NCBI RefSeq assembly: GCF_000271305.1
Contig: NZ_AKGD01000001.1
Location: forward strand, 744,001-808,000
Source of the DNA: Hydrocarboniphaga effusa AP103
Lineage (GTDB): Bacteria; Pseudomonadota; Gammaproteobacteria; Nevskiales; Nevskiaceae
Direction: 5' to 3'
Length of the DNA stretch: 64,000 nt
Shown: positions 1 to 9,020 of the stretch, piece by piece
Layout: each line of letters starts with the position of its first letter
Position numbering within the stretch: position 1 is the first letter of the stretch
Position numbers and translations under genes: made by a program
The notes under the pieces: generated by a model
Told to the model about the DNA's origin: nothing
Database searches by the model: none
Seen by the model: only the letters and a program-made list of their open reading frames with translations

Positions 1-157
1 TGCATATCCCCTCCAGGATTTATTTCTAGTAATCCCTGGCCGACACCAGGGGTGGAGAAGAATAGGCAAAATGAATCCGTAGTGTCAACGGATTGGATTC
101 AATTCGTGGTATGTTTGAATTATGTTCTCCGCGAGACTCCCGCAGGCGGTCGGCTCG
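1..157. other. Left-edge intergenic segment
   Basis: No convincing gene. It lies downstream of the minus-strand GntR gene. Two small dyads are visible: a CCCTGG/CCAGGG hairpin near 33-50 and AATCCGT/ACGGATT at 74-80 and 88-94 with a 7-base loop. Neither has a T-run on the GntR-downstream side, so a terminator role is only possible. Confidence 0.4.
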
Positions 158-919
158 TCACCGGACGGTGGCGAGCGAGTGCACGCGTCTCTTGGTGGCA
201 ATGACGTGCTCGAACATGATTTTTTCGGCGCTTTCGGCATCGCCCTTGCGCATCGCCTCGATCAATTGCTCATGCTCGGCCTGCGATTTGATGATGTGCT
301 CGGGCGTGACTTTGGGAACCTGGCGCGCGCGCTGCGGAACGTGCATCGCCACGCTCGGGCAAACCCGCACGACGTCGCCGAAGACCGGATAGATCAGCGT
401 CATGCGCACGGCGTTCCGGAGCACCGAGTTGTGGCCGACGTGATAGATGGAACGATGGAACGCCCAGTTGAGGTTGTACCAGTCGAACTCGATCTGCTCC
501 GACCAGTCGCCGCGATCGACGATCTCGCGCGCCTGGGCGACGATGCGGCTCAGGCGATCGAGCACCGCTTCGTCCAGGCCGTGATCCGCGCACAGGCGGC
601 AGGCCAGGCTTTCGAGCCGCGCGCGCACTTCGATCGAATCGAGCACGTCGCCGATGGTCACCCCGCGCACGGTGTAGCCGCGGTTGACGCTGTACATCAC
701 CAGGCCTTCGGCCGACAGCACCGCGAGCGCGCTGCGCACCGGCGTTCTCGATACTTCGAGTTCGTCCGCGAGGCCTTCGGCGCGCAGCCGCGTTCCCGGT
801 GCGATCTGGCCCGTCACGATCATTTCGCGCAGCCGCACGAGCACCGTATGCGTCGCGGGCTCGGTGTGCTGCGGGTCCGCCAGGGCGGCATGATCGAGCG
901 GTTCAGCCTTTTTCTTCAT
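158..919 (-). CDS. GntR-family regulator with FCD ligand domain
   Basis: DNA-binding regulator with an N-terminal winged helix-turn-helix (about residues 22-90, including SRTPVRSAL) and an all-helical FCD effector domain (about 97-235). FCD histidines are visible in FHRSIYH, AEHEQL and MFEHV. I chose the ATG at 919 because AGGAG and TAGGA lie just upstream; the frame stays open to 1036, but the extra 39 residues are not family-like. It is divergent from the 1073-5695 operon and probably controls it (inference). FCD regulators usually sense small organic acids or CoA-related metabolites, which fits the neighbouring carboxylate-type carrier. The ligand is unknown. Confidence 0.85.
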   Translation of the reverse strand: MKKKAEPLDHAALADPQHTEPATHTVLVRLREMIVTGQIAPGTRLRAEGLADELEVSRTPVRSALAVLSAEGLVMYSVNRGYTVRGVTIGDVLDSIEVRARLESLACRLCADHGLDEAVLDRLSRIVAQAREIVDRGDWSEQIEFDWYNLNWAFHRSIYHVGHNSVLRNAVRMTLIYPVFGDVVRVCPSVAMHVPQRARQVPKVTPEHIIKSQAEHEQLIEAMRKGDAESAEKIMFEHVIATKRRVHSLATVR

Positions 920-1072
920 TCCTACCGAACTCCTGTCCTTGTCTCGCATCTGAACGCGCCGTCCGCCCTCACGGTGAACGCAGCGCGTGGCGTCATTTTC
1001 CATAACCCATAGCGGGCGATCGGACGTATCGATCAAGCCCGCAGTGCTCGCTCGTTTCTGGAGGAAACTCGC
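920..1072. promoter_or_regulatory. Divergent promoter region, GntR gene / CitMHS operon
   Basis: This 153-bp gap separates the start codons of the GntR regulator (minus) and the carrier gene (plus), so it must hold both promoters and the likely operator. GGAGGAAA at 1060-1067 is the ribosome site of the plus-strand gene. I could not pick a single operator with confidence. Confidence 0.45.
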
Positions 1073-2443
1073 TTGAACATGATTGCGCCACTGAATCCCG
1101 CGCTGGTCGGGACTCTGATGATCGTCACCTTCATGACGCTCATCATAACCAAGAGAATGTCGGCCATTGCCGCACTGATCGCCGTGCCGATCGTTTTCGG
1201 GATCATCGCGGGCGCGGGTCCGGGCCTGGGCGCGATGATGATCGACGGCGTGCTCAAGGTGGCGCCGACGACTTTGATGCTGGCCTTCGCGGTGCTCTAC
1301 TTCGCGGTGATGATGGACGCGGGGCTCTTCGAACCGCTGGTGCGCCGGGTGCTCGCGCTGGTCGGCACCGATCCGATGCGCATCAGCCTCGGCACCGCGC
1401 TGCTGACCATGATCGTCTCGATCGACGGTGACGGCACCACCACCGCGCTGATCATCATCGGCGCGTTCCTGCCCGTGTACCGGCGCGTCGGCATGAACCC
1501 GCTGATACTCGCCACGCTGCTCGGGCTCGGCAATTCACTGATGAACTTCGTCCCCTGGGGCGGGCCGTCCGCACGCGCCGCGAGCGCGGTGCATGCCGAG
1601 GTGCTCAGCGTATTCCTGCCGCTGCTGCCGGCGATGATCATCGGGCTGATCGCGGTTCTCGGAATCGCCTGGCTGATGGGCCGCTCCGAACGCGCGCGGC
1701 TCGCGCTAACTCCGTTCGGCGCGACGGCGGGCGTGATGCAGGCCGACATCGCCGCTCACGAGCCGTCGGATCCGGAGCTCGCAGCGAAACGCAGGCCGAA
1801 GCTGTTCTGGTTCAACCTGCTGCTGACGCTCGCGCTCGTCGGCGGGCTGATCTCGGGAATCGCGCCGCTGCCCGTGCTGATGATGGGCGCTTTCGCGATC
1901 GGCATCACCGTCAACTATCCGCGCATGAAGGATCAGCGCGAACGGTTCGCCGCGCATTCCGACAACGTGGCCAACGTCGTCGTGCTGCTGTTCGCGGCGG
2001 GCGCGTTCACCGGCATCCTCAACGGCAGCGGCATGGCCGACGCGATGGCGACTGCGGCGCTGTCGGTGATCCCTCACGACGTCGGCCGCTATCTCGCGCC
2101 GATCACCGCGATCGCGAGCATGCCCCTGACCTTCGTGATGTCGAACGATGCCTACTACTTCGGCGTGGTGCCGGTGATCGCACGCACGGCGGCGGAATTC
2201 GGCATCGCACCCGACGCGATCGCACGCGCCTCGCTGCTCGGCCAGCCAGTGCATTCGCTGAGCCCCTTGCTCGCCCCGATCTACCTGGCCTGCGGGCTGC
2301 TCGGCGTCGATGTCGCCGATACCCAGCGCTTCGCACTCAAGTGGGCCGTGGAAATCTGCCTGGTGACACTGCTGGCCGCATTGCTGACCGGCGGCGTTCC
2401 GCTGGCGGGTACCGGCGTGCCGCTGCCAGCCGCAGCGCCATGA
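1073..2443 (+). CDS. CitMHS-family organic-acid transporter
   Basis: Polytopic inner-membrane carrier of about 456 residues with roughly a dozen hydrophobic segments. The region SIDGDGTTTALIIIGAFLP followed by NFVPWGGPSARA matches the core of the CitMHS (citrate-metal:H+ symporter) family, and a matching second half around residues 340-400 contains SNDAYYFGVVPV. Such carriers import citrate or related di/tricarboxylates. The TTG at 1073 is chosen because GGAGGAAA sits 8 bases upstream; an ATG at 1079 is the alternative. The stop overlaps the next start (ATGA), so the four genes to 5695 are likely one operon. The substrate may be another carboxylate. Confidence 0.85.
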   Translation: MNMIAPLNPALVGTLMIVTFMTLIITKRMSAIAALIAVPIVFGIIAGAGPGLGAMMIDGVLKVAPTTLMLAFAVLYFAVMMDAGLFEPLVRRVLALVGTDPMRISLGTALLTMIVSIDGDGTTTALIIIGAFLPVYRRVGMNPLILATLLGLGNSLMNFVPWGGPSARAASAVHAEVLSVFLPLLPAMIIGLIAVLGIAWLMGRSERARLALTPFGATAGVMQADIAAHEPSDPELAAKRRPKLFWFNLLLTLALVGGLISGIAPLPVLMMGAFAIGITVNYPRMKDQRERFAAHSDNVANVVVLLFAAGAFTGILNGSGMADAMATAALSVIPHDVGRYLAPITAIASMPLTFVMSNDAYYFGVVPVIARTAAEFGIAPDAIARASLLGQPVHSLSPLLAPIYLACGLLGVDVADTQRFALKWAVEICLVTLLAALLTGGVPLAGTGVPLPAAAP

Positions 2444-3531
2444 GCGCGCGCCGCAGGACCGCGGCCTGGCTGCTGCTGGCCGTCGGATCGGTTGGCGTCG
2501 CGGCGCTCATGCGCGCGCTGCATGTGCCCGCGGCCTTCATGCTGGGCCCGATGCTCGCCGCGATCGTCGTCGCCTTGAGTGGCGCCGGCATCCGGCTGCA
2601 CAAGAACTATTCGCTCGGCGCCCAGGCCGTCATGGGCTGCCTGATCGCGCACCTGATCAACCCCGCATTGCTGGCGGTGTTTTCGGCGCACTGGTTCACG
2701 CTGATCGTGATCAACGTCGCGGCCATGCTGCTGATCGCAGCCCTCGGCCTGCTGATCACGTCTCGCCGCTGGCTGCCCGACACGTCCGCGATCTGGGGGC
2801 TTTCTCCGGGCGCCGCGTCGGCGATGGTGCTGCTCGCCGACGACTACGGCTCCGACCCGCGCATCGTCGCGATGATGCAGTACTCGCGCATCGTGCTGGT
2901 CTCGATGGCCGCCATCGCCATCGCATCGGGCCTGGATCATTCGCATGGCGCTTCGACGGCGGTTCCGGGCGTGCTGCAGGACACCTGGTTCCCGCCGATC
3001 GCCACCACCGCCCTGCTTCAAACCCTGGCCCTCGCGCTCGCGGGTTATGCGGCCAGCAAGCTGACCGGCAAAGGCAACCTCGCGCTGTTCCTGCCCGCGT
3101 TCGCGGGCGCGCTGCTGCAAGGCACCGGCCTGATCGACATCGAGGTGCCGCCGTTGGCCTCGACGCTCGCCTTCGGCCTGACCGGCTGGTACGTGGGCCT
3201 GACGTTCACGCGCGAATCCGCGCTGCATTGCCTGCGCCTGCTGCCGCGCATGCTGATCGCCATCATCACTCTGATCTCGATCTGCGGCCTGCTGTCATTG
3301 CTGCTGGCGCAGCTGGTTCCGGACACCAACCTGCTGACCGCCTACCTGGCCTTGAGTCCGGGCGGAATCGATACCGCGGTGATGATCGCCAGCGGGGCCA
3401 GCGTGTACCTGCCGCTGGTGCTGGCCTCGCAGTTCGTGCGCCTGGTCATCGTGCTGTCGGCCGCGCCTTCGCTCGCCAAAGCCGCCGCGAGCCTGCACTC
3501 TGCGCGCAGGCCGCAAGAGACCACGAGATGA
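2440..3531 (+). CDS. AbrB-family integral membrane protein
   Basis: A 363-residue hydrophobic protein of the AbrB/DUF-type membrane family (not the DNA-binding AbrB). It shows two similar halves: LGPMLAAIVVALSG with the GAQAVMGCLIA segment early, and FLPAFAGALLQG later, as expected of the internal duplication of this family. GLSPGAASAMVLLADDYG and LSPGGIDTAVMIA are the paired Gly/Pro motifs. The start at 2440 overlaps the stop of the carrier gene by ATGA. The family is poorly understood; context suggests a transport-related role for the same organic acid (inference). Confidence 0.8.
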   Translation: MSARRRTAAWLLLAVGSVGVAALMRALHVPAAFMLGPMLAAIVVALSGAGIRLHKNYSLGAQAVMGCLIAHLINPALLAVFSAHWFTLIVINVAAMLLIAALGLLITSRRWLPDTSAIWGLSPGAASAMVLLADDYGSDPRIVAMMQYSRIVLVSMAAIAIASGLDHSHGASTAVPGVLQDTWFPPIATTALLQTLALALAGYAASKLTGKGNLALFLPAFAGALLQGTGLIDIEVPPLASTLAFGLTGWYVGLTFTRESALHCLRLLPRMLIAIITLISICGLLSLLLAQLVPDTNLLTAYLALSPGGIDTAVMIASGASVYLPLVLASQFVRLVIVLSAAPSLAKAAASLHSARRPQETTR

Positions 3532-4535
3532 AAGCCCTGCTCTGCAAGTCCTGGGGAGACCCCGAAACCCTGGTTCTGGAAGAAACCGCGACGCCCGCTC
3601 CGGGCGATCATCAGGTGCTGGTTCGCGTGCACGCCGCGGGCGTCAACTTTCCGGACACCCTGATCATTCGCAACCTCTATCAGTTCAAACCCGAGCTGCC
3701 GTTTTCGCCGGGCGGGGAATGCGCCGGCGTGGTCGAGGCGGTGGGCGCGAAGGTCGGCCACCTCAAGGCCGGAGACCGGGTCATCGCGTTCACCGGCTGG
3801 GGCTCGTTCGCCGAGTTCGTCCTGGCCGACGCGAAGGCGCTGATGCCACTGCCGGCCGGGCTCGACGACGAAACCGCCGCCGCATTCGTGATGACCTATG
3901 GCACCTCGTATCACGCGCTCGCCGATCGCGCGGCGCTCCAGCCCGGCGAAACCCTGCTCGTGCTCGGCGCCGCGGGCGGCGTCGGCCTGGCCGCGGTGGA
4001 AATCGGCAAGGCCCTGGGCGCGCGCGTGATCGCCGCGGCTTCGTCGGCCGACAAGCTCGCGACCTGCCGCGAGCACGGCGCGGACGAGCTCATCGACTAC
4101 AGCCGCGAAGACCTGCGCGACAGACTCAAGGCGCTCACCGGCGGACGCGGCGTCGACGTCGTCTACGATCCGGTCGGCGGCGCCTACACCGAAGCCGCGC
4201 TGCGCAGCTGCGCCTGGCGCGGCCGCCTGCTGGTGGTGGGCTTCGCCAATGGCGACATTCCACGCCTGCCCGCGAATCTCGCGCTGCTCAAGGGATGCAG
4301 CATCGTCGGCGTGTTCTGGGGCGACTACACCCAGCGCGAACCCGAACGCGCCCAGCGTGATCTCGAAACCCTGCTCTCGTGGATGCAGCAGGGCCGGATC
4401 CGTCCGCACATCGGCAGGCGCTATCCGCTCGAACGGGGCGGCGACGCGATCCGCGCCTTGATGAACCGCGAGGTCGTGGGCAAGGTCGTCGTCACCATCG
4501 CGCAGGCCGATCGGCCCGCCGGAGCATCTCGATGA
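3528..4535 (+). CDS. NADPH:quinone oxidoreductase (MDR superfamily)
   Basis: A 335-residue medium-chain reductase: N-terminal GroES-like domain (VRVHAAGVNFPDTLIIRN, residues about 32-50) and a Rossmann domain with the nucleotide loop GAAGGVGLAAVEIG near residue 145. There are no catalytic zinc cysteines, as in the zinc-free quinone oxidoreductase/crotonase-reductase group. It uses NADPH to reduce quinones or enoyl substrates in the cytosol. ATG overlaps the upstream stop (ATGA), and its own stop overlaps the next ATG. In the operon it may reduce an unsaturated intermediate or recycle electrons; the substrate is not evident. Confidence 0.85.
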   Translation: MKALLCKSWGDPETLVLEETATPAPGDHQVLVRVHAAGVNFPDTLIIRNLYQFKPELPFSPGGECAGVVEAVGAKVGHLKAGDRVIAFTGWGSFAEFVLADAKALMPLPAGLDDETAAAFVMTYGTSYHALADRAALQPGETLLVLGAAGGVGLAAVEIGKALGARVIAAASSADKLATCREHGADELIDYSREDLRDRLKALTGGRGVDVVYDPVGGAYTEAALRSCAWRGRLLVVGFANGDIPRLPANLALLKGCSIVGVFWGDYTQREPERAQRDLETLLSWMQQGRIRPHIGRRYPLERGGDAIRALMNREVVGKVVVTIAQADRPAGASR

Positions 4536-5695
4536 ACAATCACTTCGGCGACTATCAGAACGCGATCTACCTCGCCGGTCTCGGCGGCGTGCTGCCGAAG
4601 TATCCGGTCGACTTCGCGACGCTCAAGGCGCGCGCCGAAGCGGCGATGCCGCCCGCCATCCTCCACTACGTGCAAGGCGGTTGCGGCGACGAGTACACGC
4701 AGGATCGCAACGCCCTCGCCTTCCACGACTGGGGCATGGTGCCGCGCATGCTCGTCGATACCAGCCAGCGCGATCTGTCGATCGAGCTGTTCGGCAGCAA
4801 GCTGCCTTCGCCGCTGTTCATGAGCCCGATCGGTGTGACCGGCCTCTGCACGCAGGACGGACACGGCGATCTCGCGGCGGCGCGCGCCTCGGCGCAGACC
4901 GGCGTGCCGCTCACCGTCTCCACGCTGACCAACGATCCGCTCGAAGACATCATCGCGGCCACTGGCGACACGCCGGCCTACTTCCAGCTCTACACCCCGA
5001 AAAATCACGAACTCGCCGCCAGTCTCGTGCGGCGCGCGGAGAACGCCGGCTACAAAGCGATCGTGGTGACGCTGGACACCTGGGTCACCGGATGGCGGCC
5101 GCGCGATCTGAACAACGCCAACTTCCCGCAGCTGCGCGGGCACGTGCTGCAGAACTACTTCACCGACCCGGTGTTCCGCGAACTGCTCGGCGCCGATCCA
5201 GCCAGCGACCTGCGGGCGGCGGTGCTGCTCTGGGTCAGCCTGTTCGGCAAGGTTCTGACCTGGAACGATCTCGACTGGCTGCGCAGCCTGACGCGGCTGC
5301 CGATCGTGCTCAAGGGCATCTGCCATCCCGACGATGCGCGTCGCGCCGTCGATGCGGGTATCGATGCGATCTATTGCTCCAATCACGGCGGACGCCAGGC
5401 CAATGGAGGCATCGCCGCGATCGACCTGCTGCCCGCGGTCGTCGATGCGGCCGGCGCTACGCCGGTGCTGTTCGATTCCGGCGTGCGCTCGGGCTCCGAC
5501 GTCGTCAAGGCGCTCGCACTCGGCGCGACCGCCGTCGGCATCGGCCGCCCTTACGCCTATGGACTCGCGCTCGGCGGAGCCGAAGCGGCGGCCCACGTGC
5601 TGCGCTCGATCCTCGCCGAGGCCGACCTCATGATGGCCGTCAACGGCTATCCGACGATCGCCGACGTCCGCAGCGCCGGAGCGAGCCGGCGCTGA
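4532..5695 (+). CDS. FMN-dependent alpha-hydroxy-acid oxidase/dehydrogenase
   Basis: A 387-residue TIM-barrel flavoenzyme of the lactate/glycolate oxidase family, closest in look to lactate 2-monooxygenase-like members. Visible signatures: FMSPIGVTGL near residue 92, the flavin/substrate segment VTLDTWVTGWRPRDL, and the active-site SNHGGRQ with the proton-accepting His. It oxidises a 2-hydroxy acid to a 2-oxo acid with FMN. It is the last gene of the 1073-5695 operon, which together looks like uptake and oxidation of a hydroxy acid (inference). Start overlaps the upstream stop by ATGA. Confidence 0.88.
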   Translation: MNNHFGDYQNAIYLAGLGGVLPKYPVDFATLKARAEAAMPPAILHYVQGGCGDEYTQDRNALAFHDWGMVPRMLVDTSQRDLSIELFGSKLPSPLFMSPIGVTGLCTQDGHGDLAAARASAQTGVPLTVSTLTNDPLEDIIAATGDTPAYFQLYTPKNHELAASLVRRAENAGYKAIVVTLDTWVTGWRPRDLNNANFPQLRGHVLQNYFTDPVFRELLGADPASDLRAAVLLWVSLFGKVLTWNDLDWLRSLTRLPIVLKGICHPDDARRAVDAGIDAIYCSNHGGRQANGGIAAIDLLPAVVDAAGATPVLFDSGVRSGSDVVKALALGATAVGIGRPYAYGLALGGAEAAAHVLRSILAEADLMMAVNGYPTIADVRSAGASRR

Positions 5696-5722
5696 ATCGT
5701 TCGCCCGCTCGCGCGTCGCGGT

Positions 5723-7384
5723 TCACGGCGCCGCCTGGGCTGCTGGTGCGGAAGCGCGCAGATCCTTGCGCAGGATCTTGCCGACGTTGCTCTTGGGCAG
5801 CGCGTCGATGAACTCGATGGACTTGGGCCGCTTGTAGGCGGTCAAACGCTCGCTGCAGAACGCCAGCAGATCGGCAGCACTCAAGCCGGCATCGCGCCTG
5901 ACCACGAACAGCTTCACGGCCTCGCCGGTACGCTCGTCCGCCACCCCGATCACCGCGCATTCGAGTACACCCGGATGGCCGGCGACCACCGCTTCGATCT
6001 CGTTCGGAAACACGTTGAAGCCCGAGACGATGATCATGTCCTTCTTGCGATCGATCAGCTTGATGTAGCCCTGCTCGTCGATGACGCCGATGTCGCCGGT
6101 GCGCAGAAAGCCGTCGTCGGTCATGACTTTCACCGTCTCGCCCGGACGCAGCCAGTAGCCGGCCATCACCTGCGGGCCGCGCACGGCGATTTCGCCGCTC
6201 GCGCCGGCCGGCAGCGCCTTGCCGTCGTCGTCGAGAATGCGGATCTCCACGCTCGGCATCGGCAAGCCGATGTTGCCCGTGAAGACTTCCGAATCGGTGC
6301 GGTTGCAGGTGACGCCGGAACTGGTTTCCGACAAGCCGTAGCCTTCCACGATCGGGCAGCCGGTGATGGCGAGCCAGCGACGGGCGACGGCTTCCTGCAC
6401 CGCGCTGCCGCCGCCGTTGCTCAGGCACAGCTCGCTGAAATCACAACGCAGAAATTCGGGCTGATGAAGCAGCGCTGCGAAAAGCGTATTGACCGCCGGG
6501 AAATTGTGGATGCGGTATCGCTTGAACGCATCGACGACCGCCGCGATGTTGCGCGGGTCCGGCAGCAGGATATTGACGGCCCCGATGCGAGCCCCGAGCA
6601 GGCCGCAGCTGATGAATGCGAACACGTGATAGAGCGGAAGCGCGCACAGGATCGTGTACTGCCCGGTGATCGGACGCCGATGCAGGCCCGGCTGCATCCA
6701 GGCCTCGGAGGCCAGCAGGTTGGCGACGATCGTCTCGTGCAGCAGCACCGCGCCCTTGCTGACACCCGTGGTGCCGCCGGTGTACTGCAGCAAGGCGATA
6801 TCCGCGGCATCGATAGCGGGGGCCCTGAACGCCAGGCCGGCACCGTCGCCGAGCGCCTGATCGAAGCGCGTGGTCCGCCCATCTTGCAGCCCCGCGGCAG
6901 CGCGCTCCGGGCTTCCGGCCAGCGTGTCGCTCAGCGAGGCGAGCAGCACGTGCTCGATCTGCGTCTCGCCGACGATCGACTCCAGCGTCGCGAGATGACG
7001 ATCGAACATCACGACCGCCCGCGCTCCGGAATCCTTGAGTTGATGCGCGAGCTCGCGCGCCGTGTAGAGCGGATTGACGTTGACGAGCACGCAACCCGCC
7101 CGCAGCACCGCGGCCACCGTGACCGGATACTGCAGGATGTTGGGCATCATGACCGCCACGCGATCGCCCTGCGCCAGTCCGCGCGACTGCAGCCAGGCCG
7201 CGAGCGCGCGCGAAAGCCGGTCGACATCGGCATAGCGCAGCTCCTTGCCCATGCAGGCGTAGGCCTTGCGCTCCGAATAGCGAGCGAAGCTCTCCTCGAG
7301 CAGGGCGACCACCGACGAATAGGCGTTCGGATCGATGGTGGCCGGTACTCCGGGCGGATAACTGGCAATCCAGGGATGGGTCAT
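5723..7384 (-). CDS. Long-chain acyl-CoA ligase (FadD-like)
   Basis: A 553-residue ANL-superfamily adenylating enzyme that activates a carboxylic acid to its CoA ester using ATP. The P-loop YTGGTTGVSKGA, the GYGLSETS motif, the LRTGDIG hinge-preceding segment, RKKDMIIVSGFNVFPNEIE and the C-terminal NVGKILRKDL lysine are all present. The start at 7384 (MTHPW) gives the normal FadD length; the frame is open further upstream but that stretch is low-complexity Arg/Gln sequence. It is convergent with the hydroxy-acid oxidase and divergent from the dehydrogenase at 7724, which may act on its product. Confidence 0.9.
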   Translation of the reverse strand: MTHPWIASYPPGVPATIDPNAYSSVVALLEESFARYSERKAYACMGKELRYADVDRLSRALAAWLQSRGLAQGDRVAVMMPNILQYPVTVAAVLRAGCVLVNVNPLYTARELAHQLKDSGARAVVMFDRHLATLESIVGETQIEHVLLASLSDTLAGSPERAAAGLQDGRTTRFDQALGDGAGLAFRAPAIDAADIALLQYTGGTTGVSKGAVLLHETIVANLLASEAWMQPGLHRRPITGQYTILCALPLYHVFAFISCGLLGARIGAVNILLPDPRNIAAVVDAFKRYRIHNFPAVNTLFAALLHQPEFLRCDFSELCLSNGGGSAVQEAVARRWLAITGCPIVEGYGLSETSSGVTCNRTDSEVFTGNIGLPMPSVEIRILDDDGKALPAGASGEIAVRGPQVMAGYWLRPGETVKVMTDDGFLRTGDIGVIDEQGYIKLIDRKKDMIIVSGFNVFPNEIEAVVAGHPGVLECAVIGVADERTGEAVKLFVVRRDAGLSAADLLAFCSERLTAYKRPKSIEFIDALPKSNVGKILRKDLRASAPAAQAAP

Positions 7385-7723
7385 GGACGAGCGATTCGAG
7401 GAAAGAAAGCAACGCCGCGACCATCGATCCGGTGCGACCGATTTTCCGCGCGTCATCCGCGCATGCTGAGGCATCGCCCGCGCCACGGCTTGTCCGACGG
7501 CGACAGCCTGTTGCCTTCGGGCGACAGCAATACGCTGGCCGGGTCTGCCGTCCCGAGACGGCAAGCTGTCGCCAGCAGCAAAGCTTGCCGGCCTGCGCTG
7601 CTGCATCATGACGGACGCGCGTCTCCAAGCTGAGCCGCGCGCACCGCCTCAACGGCTGGATCGTCCACGCGGCGACGCTGTCGCGAGCGCGCACATGACA
7701 CGCCGTGATCGACAGGAGACGAG
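7385..7723. promoter_or_regulatory. Divergent promoter region, acyl-CoA ligase / dehydrogenase
   Basis: A 339-bp gap with no supported gene. It should carry the back-to-back promoters of the ligase (minus) and the dehydrogenase (plus). A 7-bp stem hairpin TGCCGTC/GACGGCA lies at 7546-7563, and a GACAGGAGACGAG ribosome site precedes 7724. No clear operator was recognised, although the TetR protein encoded at 9021 is a natural candidate to bind here. Confidence 0.4.
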
Positions 7724-8950
7724 ATGAATTTCACGCACAGCGACAAGATCATCGAGCTGCAGCGACGACTCACGGCTTTCATGGAGGCGCACGTCTATCC
7801 GAACGAGCACGCGTTTCACGACGAAGTCGAAACCAACCGCGTGCACGGCGATCCGTGGCAACCGACTCGCGTGATCGAGGCACTCAAGCTCAAGGCGCGC
7901 GCCGAGGGTTTGTGGAATCTGTTCCTGCCCGATTCCGGGCACGGCGCCGGCCTGAGCAATCTCGAATACGCGCCGCTCTGCGAGATCATGGGCCGATCGG
8001 AACTCGCACCCGAAGTGTTCAACTGCAACGCTCCGGACACCGGCAACATGGAGGTGCTCGCGCGCTACGGCACGCCGGATCAGCAAGAGCGCTGGCTCAA
8101 GCCCCTGCTGGCCGGCGAGATCCGCTCGGGCTTCGCGATGACCGAGCCCGACGTCGCCTCGAGCGACGCCACCAACATCCGCGCGAGCATCGTGCGCGAT
8201 GGCGACGACTACGTGATCGATGGCCGCAAGTGGTGGACCTCCGGCGCCGGCGATCCACGCTGCAAAATTCTGATCTTCATGGGCCGCAGCAATCCCGATG
8301 CGGCCCGGCACGCGCAGCAGTCGATGATCCTGGTGCCGGTCGACACGGCCGGCGTGACCATCGAGCGGACGCTATCGGTGTTCGGCTACGACCACGCGCC
8401 GCACGGCCATGCCGAGATCAGCTTCGACAAGGTTCGCGTTCCGGCTTCGAACATCCTGCTCGGCGAAGGCCGCGGCTTCGAGATCGCGCAAGGCCGTCTG
8501 GGCCCCGGACGCATCCACCATTGCATGCGGCTGATCGGACTCGCCGAGCGTGCGCTCGAACTGATGTGCAAGCGCGCGAACGAGCGCGTCGCGTTCGGAC
8601 GCCGCATCGCCGAACAATCCGTGACGCTGGAGCGCATCGCCGAATCGCGCATCGTGATCGATCAGGCGCGCCTGCTCGTGCTCAACGCGGCCTACATGAT
8701 GGACAGCGTCGGCAACCGCGGGGCCAGGCAGCAGATCGCGATGATCAAGGTGGCCGTTCCGGCGATGGCCTGCCAGGTGATCGACTGGGCCATCCAGCTG
8801 CACGGTGCAGCCGGTGTCTCGTCGGACTTTCCGCTCGCGGCCGCCTATGCGCATGCGCGAACCCTGAAGCTCGCCGACGGCCCCGACGAAGTGCATCGCA
8901 ACCAGATCGGCCAGCTCGAGCTGGCGCGTCACAGCCTCGCAAGGCACTGA
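7724..8950 (+). CDS. Acyl-CoA dehydrogenase, ACAD10/11-type
   Basis: A 408-residue flavoprotein that oxidises or rearranges acyl-CoA thioesters. Landmarks: [26 protein letters not shown] (flavin/substrate loop), [12 protein letters not shown] and [11 protein letters not shown], the last typical of the ACAD10/ACAD11 subfamily. In the usual catalytic position (YEG in classical enzymes) it carries ADG within LADGPDEVH, as in that subfamily. It is a paralogue of the gene at 20657 but has no kinase next to it. GGAGACG precedes the ATG. Likely pairs with the divergent ligase. Confidence 0.88.
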   Translation: MNFTHSDKIIELQRRLTAFMEAHVYPNEHAFHDEVETNRVHGDPWQPTRVIEALKLKARAEGLWNLFLPDSGHGAGLSNLEYAPLCEIMGRSELAPEVFNCNAPDTGNMEVLARYGTPDQQERWLKPLLAGEIRSGFAMTEPDVASSDATNIRASIVRDGDDYVIDGRKWWTSGAGDPRCKILIFMGRSNPDAARHAQQSMILVPVDTAGVTIERTLSVFGYDHAPHGHAEISFDKVRVPASNILLGEGRGFEIAQGRLGPGRIHHCMRLIGLAERALELMCKRANERVAFGRRIAEQSVTLERIAESRIVIDQARLLVLNAAYMMDSVGNRGARQQIAMIKVAVPAMACQVIDWAIQLHGAAGVSSDFPLAAAYAHARTLKLADGPDEVHRNQIGQLELARHSLARH

Positions 8951-9020
8951 GCCCGGACCGCGATGCGCAGAGCGCGGCGGAGTTCTGCACAATGACGCAG
9001 TTCCTCCCGCTCCAGCTTCG

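Noticed and set aside
2440-3531. AbrB as a transition-state DNA-binding regulator
   Set aside because: The protein is a hydrophobic membrane protein; only the family name is shared.
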